Position numbers and translations under genes: made by a program. From an uncultured Kiritimatiellota bacterium (GTDB lineage Bacteria > Verrucomicrobiota > Kiritimatiellia > RFP12 > UBA1067), in assembly GCA_934643865.1 (NCBI GenBank), contig CAKUCX010000005.1:19458-83457 (forward strand): a DNA stretch of 64,000 nt, written 5' to 3'. The notes beneath the pieces were generated by a model. The model had not been told where the DNA came from. It made no database searches and worked only from the letters and a program-made list of their open reading frames with translations. Shown here in pieces: positions 7,985 through 16,168 of the stretch (the stretch's first letter is position 1; the number at the start of each line of letters is the position of its first letter).

Positions 7985-10786
7985 CTAGCGGAGAATGACG
8001 GTCAAGCCGGGGAACGGGACCTTGAGGCGCACGGCGCAGGGATCTGTTCCGTCAAGCTTCGGCTTCTGCGCGAAGCCCTCGCTCGAAGCAAGTTCCCAAC
8101 GCGGTTCCGAGAGGAAGCCCCCCGCCGTCACGAGGTCGATCAGTATCTGGTCGCCATGCCCGACCTGCCGCACGGCGAGGGACATCGGGCGATCGACGTC
8201 AAGCCACGCAGGTTCGACGTGCAGGGCGTTCACGGCGGACGTGCGCCGGGTGTCCACGTCGAAGGCCAGCGTCTCGAAATCCAGCCGCAGGACGCCCTTG
8301 AATGTCGGCGCAAAGGCCCTCGGCACGCCCTGCTGCGCCAAGGCGGAAACGCTGCCGCATCCCGAGACGACCACGTTGGACGCCGCCGGGAACGAGACGC
8401 GCGCGCTGTCGTGGAGTTCGCATGTCCCCGAGAAGTCCGACGCCTCGACCGTCACGTCGCCCGCCACGTGTACGTGTCCGCTCCCCGTCACCGCGACCTG
8501 GGGCGGCGTCCCCGTGTCCACATAGGCGGCGATGCGCCATTTCCGCGCGAGGTAGCGCTCCACGTCCTTTCGCCTGGCGTCCGACAGGGCCTCCTTGAAG
8601 ACCAGGATCTCCGCGTAGTTCTGCCCGCCGCCGTCCCGCAGCGGGGAAAGGAACGAGACGCCGTACCCGATGCCCTGGAGCTGGCACGCCGCGTCCGGCC
8701 GAAGGGAAACGACCTGCCACCCGCCGTTGAACGTCTGTGTCGTCGGATCCACCTCCGTGCCGTCCAGCCACACGCGCGCCGTCCGGTTCGCCAGAATCGG
8801 GCTCTGAAGCCCCTTCGCGCGCCCAAAGAGGTTGGCGCTCGTCTCGTTGCCCGCCGAAACGAGCGCCGCGCCGCCGCCATGCTGGCTGCCGAACACCATC
8901 ACGATCTCGCCCGCCGTCACGGAGGTGAAGCGCCCGTTCCTGACGACGAGGCGGCGGGACGAATCGTTCCCCGCGTCCGTCCAGCTCGAAAGATACAGAT
9001 TCCCCGTTCCGGCCTCCTTCTTCGCCTGAAGATAGACGGTATCGTAGTACTGCGGCGTCCCCTGCGTCACCAGGCGGTCATTGACGAGCCGGCAGGTCTC
9101 GAATCCCGTTCCGCGCCGATCCATCCATTCCGAAACCCAGTACGTCCCGTACGACGTGTTTGTCGTGTAGCCGACTTCGGCCGGGCGCGTCGTGTCGCTG
9201 CCCACGCTCGCGCCTTCGACCACGTACAGGTTCGAAACCGTGTTCCCGGCATCGCCCGACACCCAGAGGAGCAGATTGGCGTCGTCTTGCCAGGCCATCC
9301 CCTCCGTCGTCAGATTGACGACGCCGTTCCCCACGACGTTGACCGTCGCGCCAACGCCGTCGCCGACCTCGACATCGCCGCCAAGCAGGTCCAGCGTCCC
9401 CCCAGGATGGTCGACGAGGCGGAGCGTCCCGCTCCATCCCCTGTAGACCGTGTAGCCCGCCTGCCGTTCGGCGCGGAGCGGGCCCGGAACCGCCGCGTCC
9501 TTGACGACCTTCGTCCCGTCGTCGGCCTGGAACAGCGCATCCGCCGCCGCCACCGTGCCTGCGACCACCGTCCCGGCCCCGCCGAACACCGCGCCGCCCC
9601 GCGTCACGCGCTCCAGGTGCAGTGCCGTGCCTTCCGCGAGGACGACATGCACGTTCCCCGCACGGTTGTCCTGCCAGGCCGGAAACGCCGCCCGGGTGAA
9701 ACGCGGCCCGACACGCCCGTTGAACGTGATCGTCACGTTCGTGGCGGAATCCATGCAGGACAGCACGACGCCATTCGTGAAGGCCGCGTCGTTGAAGACG
9801 AAGAAGGCGCTCTTGTCTGGCTGGTTCGGCGGCGCAACGTCCACGGTGCCGGAAAGGTCGACCGGCCCGTTGAAGACCGTCGGCGCCGTGGACGCCATCC
9901 GATAGCCGGCCAGTTCGAGCGTTCCCGCCCCGCGGATGGTCCCGTTGAACGTCTGGTTGCGCAGCTGGACGCTCAACGTCGATGCTGCGGCCAGCTCGAT
10001 GTCGCAGTCAACGACGCACCCCGCCACGCCGCCGCGCGACGCCCAGTCGCAGTAGACGTGCCCCGCTTCGTCATTGACGGTCAGCCACGGCGCCGTCGGA
10101 TAGCTCAGCACGCGCCCCTTGCTCCCCATCCTGAGCGTCACCCCCCTGGGAATCGGATTGCGAGCGCCGAGGTGAAGCTCGCCCGTGCGCCCCGTCCAGT
10201 CAAGCACGCCCGCGACCGTTTCCTCCGCCAGGGCGTTGTCCCCCTGCACGTAGACCCAGGCGTCCGGCGCGATGCTCCAGGGCTGCCGGTCCTTCGGCGG
10301 AAGGGCGAAGAGCGCCACGCCCGCGACGATCTCCAGCGTGGCGCCGCCCAGATCGACGTTGGGGATGGAAAGCGCCGGGCACGCCGCCGCCTCCCGGTAG
10401 CCCGCCTTCACCGCCTCGGCGCCCCTCACGGCCAGGACGCCCGCCGTCCCGCAGTAGACGCCTCCCGCAAGGTGCAGCGTCTTCGTCTCACCCGCCGTGA
10501 ACGCGAACTGCGTGCAGTCAATCGTCAGGGTCCCGTTCGTCGCCACCGGCGTCACGTTGACCGTGCAGACCGCACCGCTCCCGGTCGGCCGGAGTACGCC
10601 GTCCCCCTGGAACACAAACTGGCTCACAACGCTTCCCGCCTTCCCGCGGACATTCCGCTGCGCGTCCTGCGTATTCAGCACGACCGGATCCGCCCCCTCG
10701 GGAAACGTCTCCAGATTGTGCGCCCGGCCAACCTGCGGAACGGCACACGCCGCACACAGCGCAAGAACACCCTCAAGCAGCTTCAT
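7985..10786 (-). CDS. Large secreted beta-rich protein with LamG-like region and C-terminal tail motif
   Basis: A 933-residue protein with a Sec signal peptide (MKLLEGVLALCAACAV) and a mature part rich in Gly, Thr, Val and Asn, typical of beta-helix or beta-sandwich surface proteins. Roughly residues 550-755 look like a concanavalin/LamG fold: ARVWLDGTEV, then YAEILVFKEALSDARR and a KDVERYLARKW helix. No catalytic motif is recognised. The last 14 residues, RLKVPFPGLTVILR, match in spacing the tail of the secreted protein at 36444-37139. The ATG at 10786 has AGGAG upstream. It lies 35 bases after the 434-residue gene and is expressed from the poly(G) promoter at 12161-12189. Role: probably surface display or glycan binding; this is inference. 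Confidence 0.7.
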   Translation of the reverse strand: MKLLEGVLALCAACAVPQVGRAHNLETFPEGADPVVLNTQDAQRNVRGKAGSVVSQFVFQGDGVLRPTGSGAVCTVNVTPVATNGTLTIDCTQFAFTAGETKTLHLAGGVYCGTAGVLAVRGAEAVKAGYREAAACPALSIPNVDLGGATLEIVAGVALFALPPKDRQPWSIAPDAWVYVQGDNALAEETVAGVLDWTGRTGELHLGARNPIPRGVTLRMGSKGRVLSYPTAPWLTVNDEAGHVYCDWASRGGVAGCVVDCDIELAAASTLSVQLRNQTFNGTIRGAGTLELAGYRMASTAPTVFNGPVDLSGTVDVAPPNQPDKSAFFVFNDAAFTNGVVLSCMDSATNVTITFNGRVGPRFTRAAFPAWQDNRAGNVHVVLAEGTALHLERVTRGGAVFGGAGTVVAGTVAAADALFQADDGTKVVKDAAVPGPLRAERQAGYTVYRGWSGTLRLVDHPGGTLDLLGGDVEVGDGVGATVNVVGNGVVNLTTEGMAWQDDANLLLWVSGDAGNTVSNLYVVEGASVGSDTTRPAEVGYTTNTSYGTYWVSEWMDRRGTGFETCRLVNDRLVTQGTPQYYDTVYLQAKKEAGTGNLYLSSWTDAGNDSSRRLVVRNGRFTSVTAGEIVMVFGSQHGGGAALVSAGNETSANLFGRAKGLQSPILANRTARVWLDGTEVDPTTQTFNGGWQVVSLRPDAACQLQGIGYGVSFLSPLRDGGGQNYAEILVFKEALSDARRKDVERYLARKWRIAAYVDTGTPPQVAVTGSGHVHVAGDVTVEASDFSGTCELHDSARVSFPAASNVVVSGCGSVSALAQQGVPRAFAPTFKGVLRLDFETLAFDVDTRRTSAVNALHVEPAWLDVDRPMSLAVRQVGHGDQILIDLVTAGGFLSEPRWELASSEGFAQKPKLDGTDPCAVRLKVPFPGLTVILR

Positions 10787-10821
10787 GTTCCACCTCTCCT
10801 CTTTGCGTTCCCGTTTTCCCG

Positions 10822-12126
10822 TCAATCCGCCTGCCGCGCCCACGTCGCATGCAGCGCCTCGTAGGCGACGGCGGCGAAGAAGAACTCCGAAATGTTCGGC
10901 GTCGTGTAGTCGTAGAAGCGGAGCGCCCGTTCGACGGCGGAGCGATACGCCGCGTCGAACGCGCAGATCGCCGCCGCCGCGAGCGGCGAGGTCAGGTAGC
11001 GCCGTTCGTACTGCTTGCGCGTGCCAATCACCTCCGGGACGGGCGACCGCGCAACCTGCAGGGCGTCCTCCCATGAGTTCTGCTCCCGCCATTTCCATCC
11101 CTGGCGCCAATTGGCATATTTGAACGGACGCTCGGCCCGATTATCCCATTTCCGGTAGTCCTCGACGAAGGCGCTCGCCCACTTCGCCCCCTTCGTCAGT
11201 CCTTCCCGGTAGAGGCGCGCCGCCCGGGGGGCTTCCTCGCGCACGGCAAGTTCCGCCAGCGCCTGGTGGGCGCAGACGTAGATCCAGAACTGGAGGGGCT
11301 CCATCTGAAACGGATGGCGGCTCTTCTCGCGGTCGTAGCGATAGCCGTAGGCACAGACCTCCAGGCGCGTCTCGTCGTAGGGCTTCGGGTCCTTCTTCGT
11401 CCCCGGATAGCGTTCATCCCGTGCGGCACGGTAGGCGTCCCGCCACTTCGCCTCGCCCGTCGCATCGGCAAGTGCACGGAGAATGAACAGGTAATGGGTC
11501 GCCCCCCGGAACGGCAGCGGATCGGCGGGCAGGTCGCCGCTGAACCCCTTGGAAAACTTTCCGTCACGCGGAACACGCCAATCCACCTTTTCCAAAGCCT
11601 CGGCCACCGCCACCATCTTCGCGCGAACCCGCTCCCGCAGCGCCGCATCGCCGAACCCGCCGCGCAGGTAGGCGTCCATGCCGAAGAACCACGGAACCGT
11701 CTGGTCGCAGCTCCCGAGCGGATAGTGGCACCGCCCGTCCGACCCCACGCCCCGGCAGATCATGCCCGGCGTCCCGCAGACGTCCGCGCACAGGATCAGC
11801 CCCTCGACGAGCCGGCGGCACTTCTCCCGGTCCTCGGCGCGCCCCGTGCGCCGCGCGCGCTGGACCATCGCCCAGAGAAACGGCCCCGTGAACATCGGCC
11901 CGTTCTCGATGGGGCTCCACCACCCCATCGCGTTCGGACGGCACGCCGCGCAGTCCTCCGGCGTCGGCAGCTCGCCGACGTAGTCGTAGAGGAGCCCCTG
12001 CGGCGAAACGAACCGTGCCCACAGCTCCGCGTAGGCGCTGTCAACCGCCTCCGCCGTCGTGCGTGCCGCCGCGCCCGAACAGGACAGAAATCCTGCGCAA
12101 ATCAAAATGGCATACGTCTTCTTCAT
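10822..12126 (-). CDS. Secreted alpha/alpha-barrel (six-hairpin) glycosidase-like protein
   Basis: A 434-residue exported protein. The N-terminus MKKTYAILICAGFLSCSG is a signal peptide; the Cys after FLS could be lipidated, but the lipobox is imperfect. The body is helical with repeated aromatic, Trp-rich segments (NAMGWWSPIENGPMF, DQTVPWFFGMDAYLRGG, WKWREQNSWEDALQVA), the look of (alpha/alpha)6-barrel glycosidases and uronyl hydrolases. I cannot assign a family or catalytic residues. The start at 12126 has AAGGGG upstream. It heads an operon with the large secreted protein at 7985-10786, and its promoter has a 15-G spacer tract, so expression is probably phase-variable. Confidence 0.65.
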   Translation of the reverse strand: MKKTYAILICAGFLSCSGAAARTTAEAVDSAYAELWARFVSPQGLLYDYVGELPTPEDCAACRPNAMGWWSPIENGPMFTGPFLWAMVQRARRTGRAEDREKCRRLVEGLILCADVCGTPGMICRGVGSDGRCHYPLGSCDQTVPWFFGMDAYLRGGFGDAALRERVRAKMVAVAEALEKVDWRVPRDGKFSKGFSGDLPADPLPFRGATHYLFILRALADATGEAKWRDAYRAARDERYPGTKKDPKPYDETRLEVCAYGYRYDREKSRHPFQMEPLQFWIYVCAHQALAELAVREEAPRAARLYREGLTKGAKWASAFVEDYRKWDNRAERPFKYANWRQGWKWREQNSWEDALQVARSPVPEVIGTRKQYERRYLTSPLAAAAICAFDAAYRSAVERALRFYDYTTPNISEFFFAAVAYEALHATWARQAD

Positions 12127-12160
12127 GTACCACGCCCCTTCCTAGAGACTCGGAACAGAG

Positions 12161-12189
12161 TTTATATCACCCCCCCCCCCCCCCGTCAA
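12161..12189 (-). promoter_or_regulatory. Promoter with 15-G homopolymeric spacer (predicted phase-variable)
   Basis: On the minus strand TTGACG (12184-12189) and TATAAA (12161-12166) are separated by 17 bases, made of 14 G followed by TGA. The full G run is 15 long (12170-12184) because it includes the last base of the -35. The TGA before TATAAA also makes an extended -10. Gain or loss of G would change the spacer length and hence promoter strength. Confidence 0.75.
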
Positions 12190-12251
12190 GTTGGCTTTTT
12201 TTAATTTTGCGTGCCGCCCGACGGCCGCGATTTCACTTCGAAACGACTGCG

Positions 12252-12279
12252 GCGGGAGGGGCGCAATTCAGCGCGTCCG
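12252..12279 (+). repeat. Dispersed repeat, copy 1
   Basis: The first 15 bases, GCGGGAGGGGCGCAA, are identical to the copy at 59791-59818, and about 22 of 28 bases match overall. It is followed directly by TACACACAGGCGCG, which is repeated exactly at 12612-12625. Confidence 0.5.
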
Positions 12280-12355
12280 TACACACAGGCGCGCCGCCGG
12301 CCGGGACGACACGGCGGACTGGGGAACGGGCAGCCACTTCTCCGCGCCATCAGGC

Positions 12356-12385
12356 GTGAGATTTCAGTGCGTAATAAAATCTCAC
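12356..12385. repeat. 9-bp inverted repeat with 12-base loop
   Basis: GTGAGATTT (12356-12364) and AAATCTCAC (12377-12385) are perfect inverted copies. There is no T-run on either side, so an operator or RNA hairpin is more likely than a terminator. Confidence 0.5.
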
Positions 12386-12462
12386 CATGGCCAGAACCGT
12401 ATTCTGCGAGAACGTCATCGCCTCGGCAATCAAATCGTGTGGGCCGCACAACGTTCACAAAG

Positions 12463-12489
12463 CCTTTGCGGTCTTTGCGATCTTTGTGA
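12463..12489. repeat. Three tandem 9-base units
   Basis: CCTTTGCGG, TCTTTGCGA and TCTTTGTGA follow one another without gaps. The array is flanked by TCACAAAG on the left and ends in CTTTGTGA, so it also closes on itself as an 8-bp inverted repeat. Confidence 0.55.
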
Positions 12490-12572
12490 CAAAAATGCCA
12501 TGTTTTATTCCCGGATCGAGAGGTTGAGGAATCAGCCGTGTGGGCAAGAGGCGTAGGGATCTGGAAGGAGCG

Positions 12573-12600
12573 CGGCCGCAACAAGTTGCGGACCTCCCGC
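12573..12600 (-). repeat. Dispersed repeat, copy 2 (inverted)
   Basis: Read on the minus strand it matches the copy at 59791-59818 at 24 of 28 positions. It contains the perfect hairpin CCGCAAC/GTTGCGG (12576-12582 and 12585-12591). Confidence 0.55.
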
Positions 12601-12648
12601 ATGGTCGTTCTTACACACAGGCGCGGCCCGCCCGGGCGTCATTGAACC

Positions 12649-14373
12649 TCAGCGCGGCTGCGACGGGCGCAGGTCGTGTACGCGCAGTTCAAGGTGCGGC
12701 AAGCCGCATCCGTAGTCGGATGACGTCAGCGTGAAGTAGACGTCGTGCGGCTTCGCGGCCTCGGCGCGAAGGCCCTCGGCCCTCTCGCCATGCCCCCACC
12801 AGACGGCGCGCGGCACGTCGCGGTTCACGAACTCAAGCGACAGGTGCTTCCCCTCCGCCCCCATCACGGTGACCTCCCGCAGGGCGACGCCGCGCAGGCC
12901 AAAGACGGGTTCGGGATTTCCCTCGCCGAACGGCTCCAGCCCGCGCAGCGCCTGGACGAGGTCGGGCGTCAGGTCCTTCGGCTCCACCCAGCCGTCGAAG
13001 AGGCGCACGTCCACGGCCTCCGCCGCCGCCCGCTGCTTCGCACACGCCGTCGTGAACGCGGCCCGAAACGCCTCGAACGCCCCCGGCTTGACGGTGAACC
13101 CGCCAGCGGCGGCGTGGCCGCCAAAACGGACGAGGTGGTCCGAGGCGGTAGCGAGCGCGTCGTGGACGTTGTAGCCGTCGGGCGCGCGCACGCTACCCGT
13201 CTCGCCCACCGCGACGGCGGCCGGCACATGGTAGTGTTCCAGGAGGCGCGCGGCGACGATGCCCGCGACGCCGAGATGCCAGCCCTCTCCGCCCGTCGCG
13301 CCGCAGGCGACGACGGCCGCCGCGCCTTCGCCCGCGCCGATCTGCGCGCAGGCGGCCTCGAACATCCGCGCCTCGGCCCCCCGCCGCGTGGCGTTGAACC
13401 CCTCGACCGTGACGGCGCGCACGCGCGCCGCCTCGCGGTCTTCGCAGACGAGCAGGTCGAAGGCCGCGTCGGCCGTCGCCATGCGCCCGGCCGCGTTGAT
13501 GCGCGGCGCGAAGAGAAAGCCGTAGTCGCGCACCGTGGGCGCATGGACGCTGCGGGCCGCGTGGTCGCGCAGTTCGCGGAGGCCGAGCGGCGCGCAGCGC
13601 TCGAAGAGCGCGAGCGACTGCGCGACGAGGATGCGGTTCTGCCCCGTGAGCGCCACGAGGTCCGCAACCGTCGCAAGACCCGCGAGGACGAGGAGCGGAC
13701 CGGCGAACTTCGGTCCCGCGTAGAGCCCGGCCGCCGTCGCGGCGCGCGCGAGCGCCGAGGCAAGGAAAAACGCGACGCCCGCCCCGCAGAGGTCTGCGCA
13801 GCCCGGACACGACTGGACACGCGGGTTGACGCGCGCGTCCGCCTCGGGCAGCCCTTCGCCGGGGAGGTGGTGGTCGGTGACGACGACCGCGACGCCCCGC
13901 GCCCGGAGCGCGGCGACTTCGCGCGGCGAGGAGATGCCGTTGTCCACCGTGACGACGAGCGCGGCGTCGGCGTGTTCGCACAGGAGGCGCGCCAGGGAGG
14001 CGGCGGTCATGCCGTAGCCTTCTTTGAAACGGTGCGGGATGAACGCCTCGGCGTTGCCGCCCAGACGGCGGAGCGCCGTAACGAGAATCGCAGACGCGCA
14101 CACGCCGTCCGCGTCGTAGTCGCCGAAGACGACGATCTTCCGCTTCGTGCGCAGAAACGGCAGGATGACCTGCACGGCGTCGGAAATCCCCGGCAGGTCC
14201 TCCGCGCGCGCGAGGCGGGCGAGCGACGGGTCGAGAAACGCCGCCAGCCCCTCCGCCGGCACGCCGCGCGCGGCGACGACGCGCGCGACAAGCGGCGCAA
14301 GCCCCTCCGCCTCCAGCGCGCGCAGGCGGGCCGCGTCAACGGCCCGCGCGCGCCATGCCGCCGCGTCCCCCAT
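12649..14373 (-). CDS. recJ: Single-stranded-DNA exonuclease RecJ
   Basis: A 574-residue DHH-family 5'-3' single-strand exonuclease used in recombination and mismatch repair. The DHH motifs are clear: VVFGDYDADGVCAS, VTVDNG, VVTDHHLPGEGLPEADARVNPR, and CGAGVAFFLA. The DHHA1 motif RFGGHAAAGGFTV follows, with a C-terminal OB-like domain. The ATG at 14373 (MGDAAAW) is chosen because it leaves a 20-base gap after fabZ; earlier codons would overlap that gene. It is the last gene of the long fab-containing series. The reason for its linkage to fatty-acid genes is not evident. Confidence 0.92.
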   Translation of the reverse strand: MGDAAAWRARAVDAARLRALEAEGLAPLVARVVAARGVPAEGLAAFLDPSLARLARAEDLPGISDAVQVILPFLRTKRKIVVFGDYDADGVCASAILVTALRRLGGNAEAFIPHRFKEGYGMTAASLARLLCEHADAALVVTVDNGISSPREVAALRARGVAVVVTDHHLPGEGLPEADARVNPRVQSCPGCADLCGAGVAFFLASALARAATAAGLYAGPKFAGPLLVLAGLATVADLVALTGQNRILVAQSLALFERCAPLGLRELRDHAARSVHAPTVRDYGFLFAPRINAAGRMATADAAFDLLVCEDREAARVRAVTVEGFNATRRGAEARMFEAACAQIGAGEGAAAVVACGATGGEGWHLGVAGIVAARLLEHYHVPAAVAVGETGSVRAPDGYNVHDALATASDHLVRFGGHAAAGGFTVKPGAFEAFRAAFTTACAKQRAAAEAVDVRLFDGWVEPKDLTPDLVQALRGLEPFGEGNPEPVFGLRGVALREVTVMGAEGKHLSLEFVNRDVPRAVWWGHGERAEGLRAEAAKPHDVYFTLTSSDYGCGLPHLELRVHDLRPSQPR

Positions 14374-14393
14374 TGCGTGCGCGGGCGGGCCGC

Positions 14394-14864
14394 CTACGGG
14401 TTCAGCTTGTCCTGCGTGCTCAGCACGCACTTGACCTCGGCCTCGGCGGCGAGTTCATCGCCGACGTACCCCTTGAGGGCGAAGATGCCGAGGCGGCTCA
14501 TCACGCGCACGTTCTGCGCAACGGTGACGAGCGTGTCGCCCGGCCGCACGGGCCGGCGGAAGCGCACCTTGTCGATGCCACCGAGAATGAACGCCGCCTG
14601 TCCTTCCGGCAGGATGCCGCGCGCGACGATCGACGCGCCCGCCACCTGGCACATCGCCTCGACGAGGACGACGCCCGGCACGATCGGGAAGAACGGGAAA
14701 TGCCCCCTGAAGAAGTCGTTCTTCTCCTTCGTGAACGTGTACGTCCCGAGCGCCCCCGTCTCGTCGCCGGAGACGAGCTCGTCGACGAAGAGGAACGGCT
14801 CGCGGTGCGGCAGCAGCTGGATGCCGGGGAGGTGGTACGTGTGCTTGAATGTCGGGAAGTCCAT
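14394..14864 (-). CDS. fabZ: 3-hydroxyacyl-ACP dehydratase FabZ
   Basis: Dehydrates 3-hydroxyacyl-ACP to trans-2-enoyl-ACP in the type II fatty-acid cycle. The 156-residue hot-dog-fold protein shows LLPHREPFLFVDEL and FRGHFPFFPIVPGV, with catalytic His55 and Glu69 at the family spacing. It is about the usual FabZ length. It sits between fabF (9-base gap) and recJ, within a fabH-fabF-fabZ cluster, so it supplies saturated chains for membrane lipids and possibly 3-hydroxyacyl groups for lipid A. A FabA-like isomerase role is not suggested by the motifs. Confidence 0.92.
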   Translation of the reverse strand: MDFPTFKHTYHLPGIQLLPHREPFLFVDELVSGDETGALGTYTFTKEKNDFFRGHFPFFPIVPGVVLVEAMCQVAGASIVARGILPEGQAAFILGGIDKVRFRRPVRPGDTLVTVAQNVRVMSRLGIFALKGYVGDELAAEAEVKCVLSTQDKLNP

Positions 14865-14873
14865 GTTGCCTCC

Positions 14874-16130
14874 TCAGCGCTTCTTGAAGACGAGGACGCC
14901 GTTGTGGCCGCCGAAGCCGAGCGACGTGGAGACGGCGACGCGGATCTCCTTGGCGACGCCGGCGTTCGGCGTGTAGTCGAGGTCGCACGCGGGGTCGGGG
15001 TTCTCGTAGTTGATGGTGGGCGGCACGAAGGCGTCCGTGATCGCGAGCGCGCAGAACGCGGCTTCGAGGGCGCCCGTCGCGCCGAGCAGGTGGCCGGTCA
15101 TCGACTTCGTGGAGGAGATCTTGATCCTGCGGGCCTGTTCGTCGCCGAAGACTTCCTTGAACGCCTTCGTCTCCATGACGTCGTTCAGGTGGGTGGAGGT
15201 GCCGTGCGCGTTGATGTAGTCCACCGTGGAGAGGTCGTCCACCGCCGCGTCCTGCAGCGCGAGGCGGATCGCCTTCACCGCGCCCGCGCCGGACGGGTCC
15301 GGGGCCGTGATGTGGTAGGCGTCGGACGTGGCGCCGTAGCCGGCAAGCTCGCAGTAGGCGCGCGCGCCGCGCGCCTTCGCGTGTTCCTCGCTTTCGAGAA
15401 TGAGAACGGCCGCGCCCTCGCCCATCACGAAGCCGCAGCGGTCGGCGTTGAACGGACGGGACGCCTTTTCGGGCCGGTCGTTGAACTGCGTGGCGAGGGC
15501 CTTCATCTTCATGAACCCGCCCACGGCGAATTCGGCGATCGTCGCCTCCGTGCCGCCCGCGATCACCACGTCGGCGCGTCCGGCGCGGATCATGTCGAGC
15601 GACACGCCCAGCGCGTCCGTGGAGGAGGCGCACGCGGTGACGACCACCTGGGCGGGGCCCTTCGCACCGAGCGTCATCGAGACGTTTCCGGCGGCCTCGT
15701 TCGCGATCAGCTCGGGGATGGCGAGCGGGGAGAGACGGTCCGGCCCGCGCTCGAAAAGCGTCTGCCACGCCACGCCGTTCGTCTCCATGCCGCCGATGCC
15801 GTTGCCGAGGATCGTCGCCACGCGGTCCATGTCGGGCTTCGCCTCGTCGGTATAGCCGGAGTCCTTCCACGCCTCGACGGCGGCGGCGACGGCGTACTTC
15901 GAGAAGAGGTCCATGTGGCGCGCGGCCTTGCGGTCCACGTAGCCCGTCTCGTCCAGGTAGGCGTCGAAGTTCTTCACTTCACCCGCGACCTGGCAGGTGC
16001 AGCGCGAGGGATCGAACCGCGTGATGCGCGTGATGCCGCACGCGCCGGCCTTGACGGCGGCCCATGTGGCGTCCTTGCCGTTGCCGCACGGCGTGACCAT
16101 TCCGATGCCCGTGATGACGACTTTCTTCAT
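14874..16130 (-). CDS. fabF: 3-oxoacyl-ACP synthase II (FabF)
   Basis: Condenses malonyl-ACP with acyl-ACP in chain elongation. The 418-residue thiolase-fold enzyme has VVTACASSTDAL with the catalytic Cys, NAHGTSTHLND with the first His, and SMTGHLLGATG with the second His, plus the GFGGHN glycine-rich end. The ATG at 16130 (MKKVVITGIG) has AAAGGAG upstream and matches the family N-terminus; an earlier in-frame codon would add 18 residues of no family character. It is followed closely by fabZ and preceded by fabH. No acpP or fabD/fabG is in this window, so those genes are elsewhere. Confidence 0.93.
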   Translation of the reverse strand: MKKVVITGIGMVTPCGNGKDATWAAVKAGACGITRITRFDPSRCTCQVAGEVKNFDAYLDETGYVDRKAARHMDLFSKYAVAAAVEAWKDSGYTDEAKPDMDRVATILGNGIGGMETNGVAWQTLFERGPDRLSPLAIPELIANEAAGNVSMTLGAKGPAQVVVTACASSTDALGVSLDMIRAGRADVVIAGGTEATIAEFAVGGFMKMKALATQFNDRPEKASRPFNADRCGFVMGEGAAVLILESEEHAKARGARAYCELAGYGATSDAYHITAPDPSGAGAVKAIRLALQDAAVDDLSTVDYINAHGTSTHLNDVMETKAFKEVFGDEQARRIKISSTKSMTGHLLGATGALEAAFCALAITDAFVPPTINYENPDPACDLDYTPNAGVAKEIRVAVSTSLGFGGHNGVLVFKKR

Positions 16131-16168
16131 GATGTTCTTCTCCTTTAAGATGCCGTTGGACGCCGCGC

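Larger units (their letters stand above)
12190..12648. other. Non-coding, repeat-rich interval between the phase-variable promoter and recJ
   Basis: No convincing gene is present. The interval holds two copies of a dispersed hairpin repeat (12252-12279 and 12573-12600), a 14-base direct repeat (12280-12293 and 12612-12625), a 9-bp-arm inverted repeat at 12356-12385, and a three-unit 9-base tandem repeat at 12463-12489. It is less GC-rich than the neighbouring genes. Confidence 0.7.

Noticed and set aside
12201..12602. 133-codon minus-strand frame in the repeat-rich gap
   Set aside because: It translates the 9-base tandem repeat into KDRKDRKGF and has no ribosome-binding site or family likeness.
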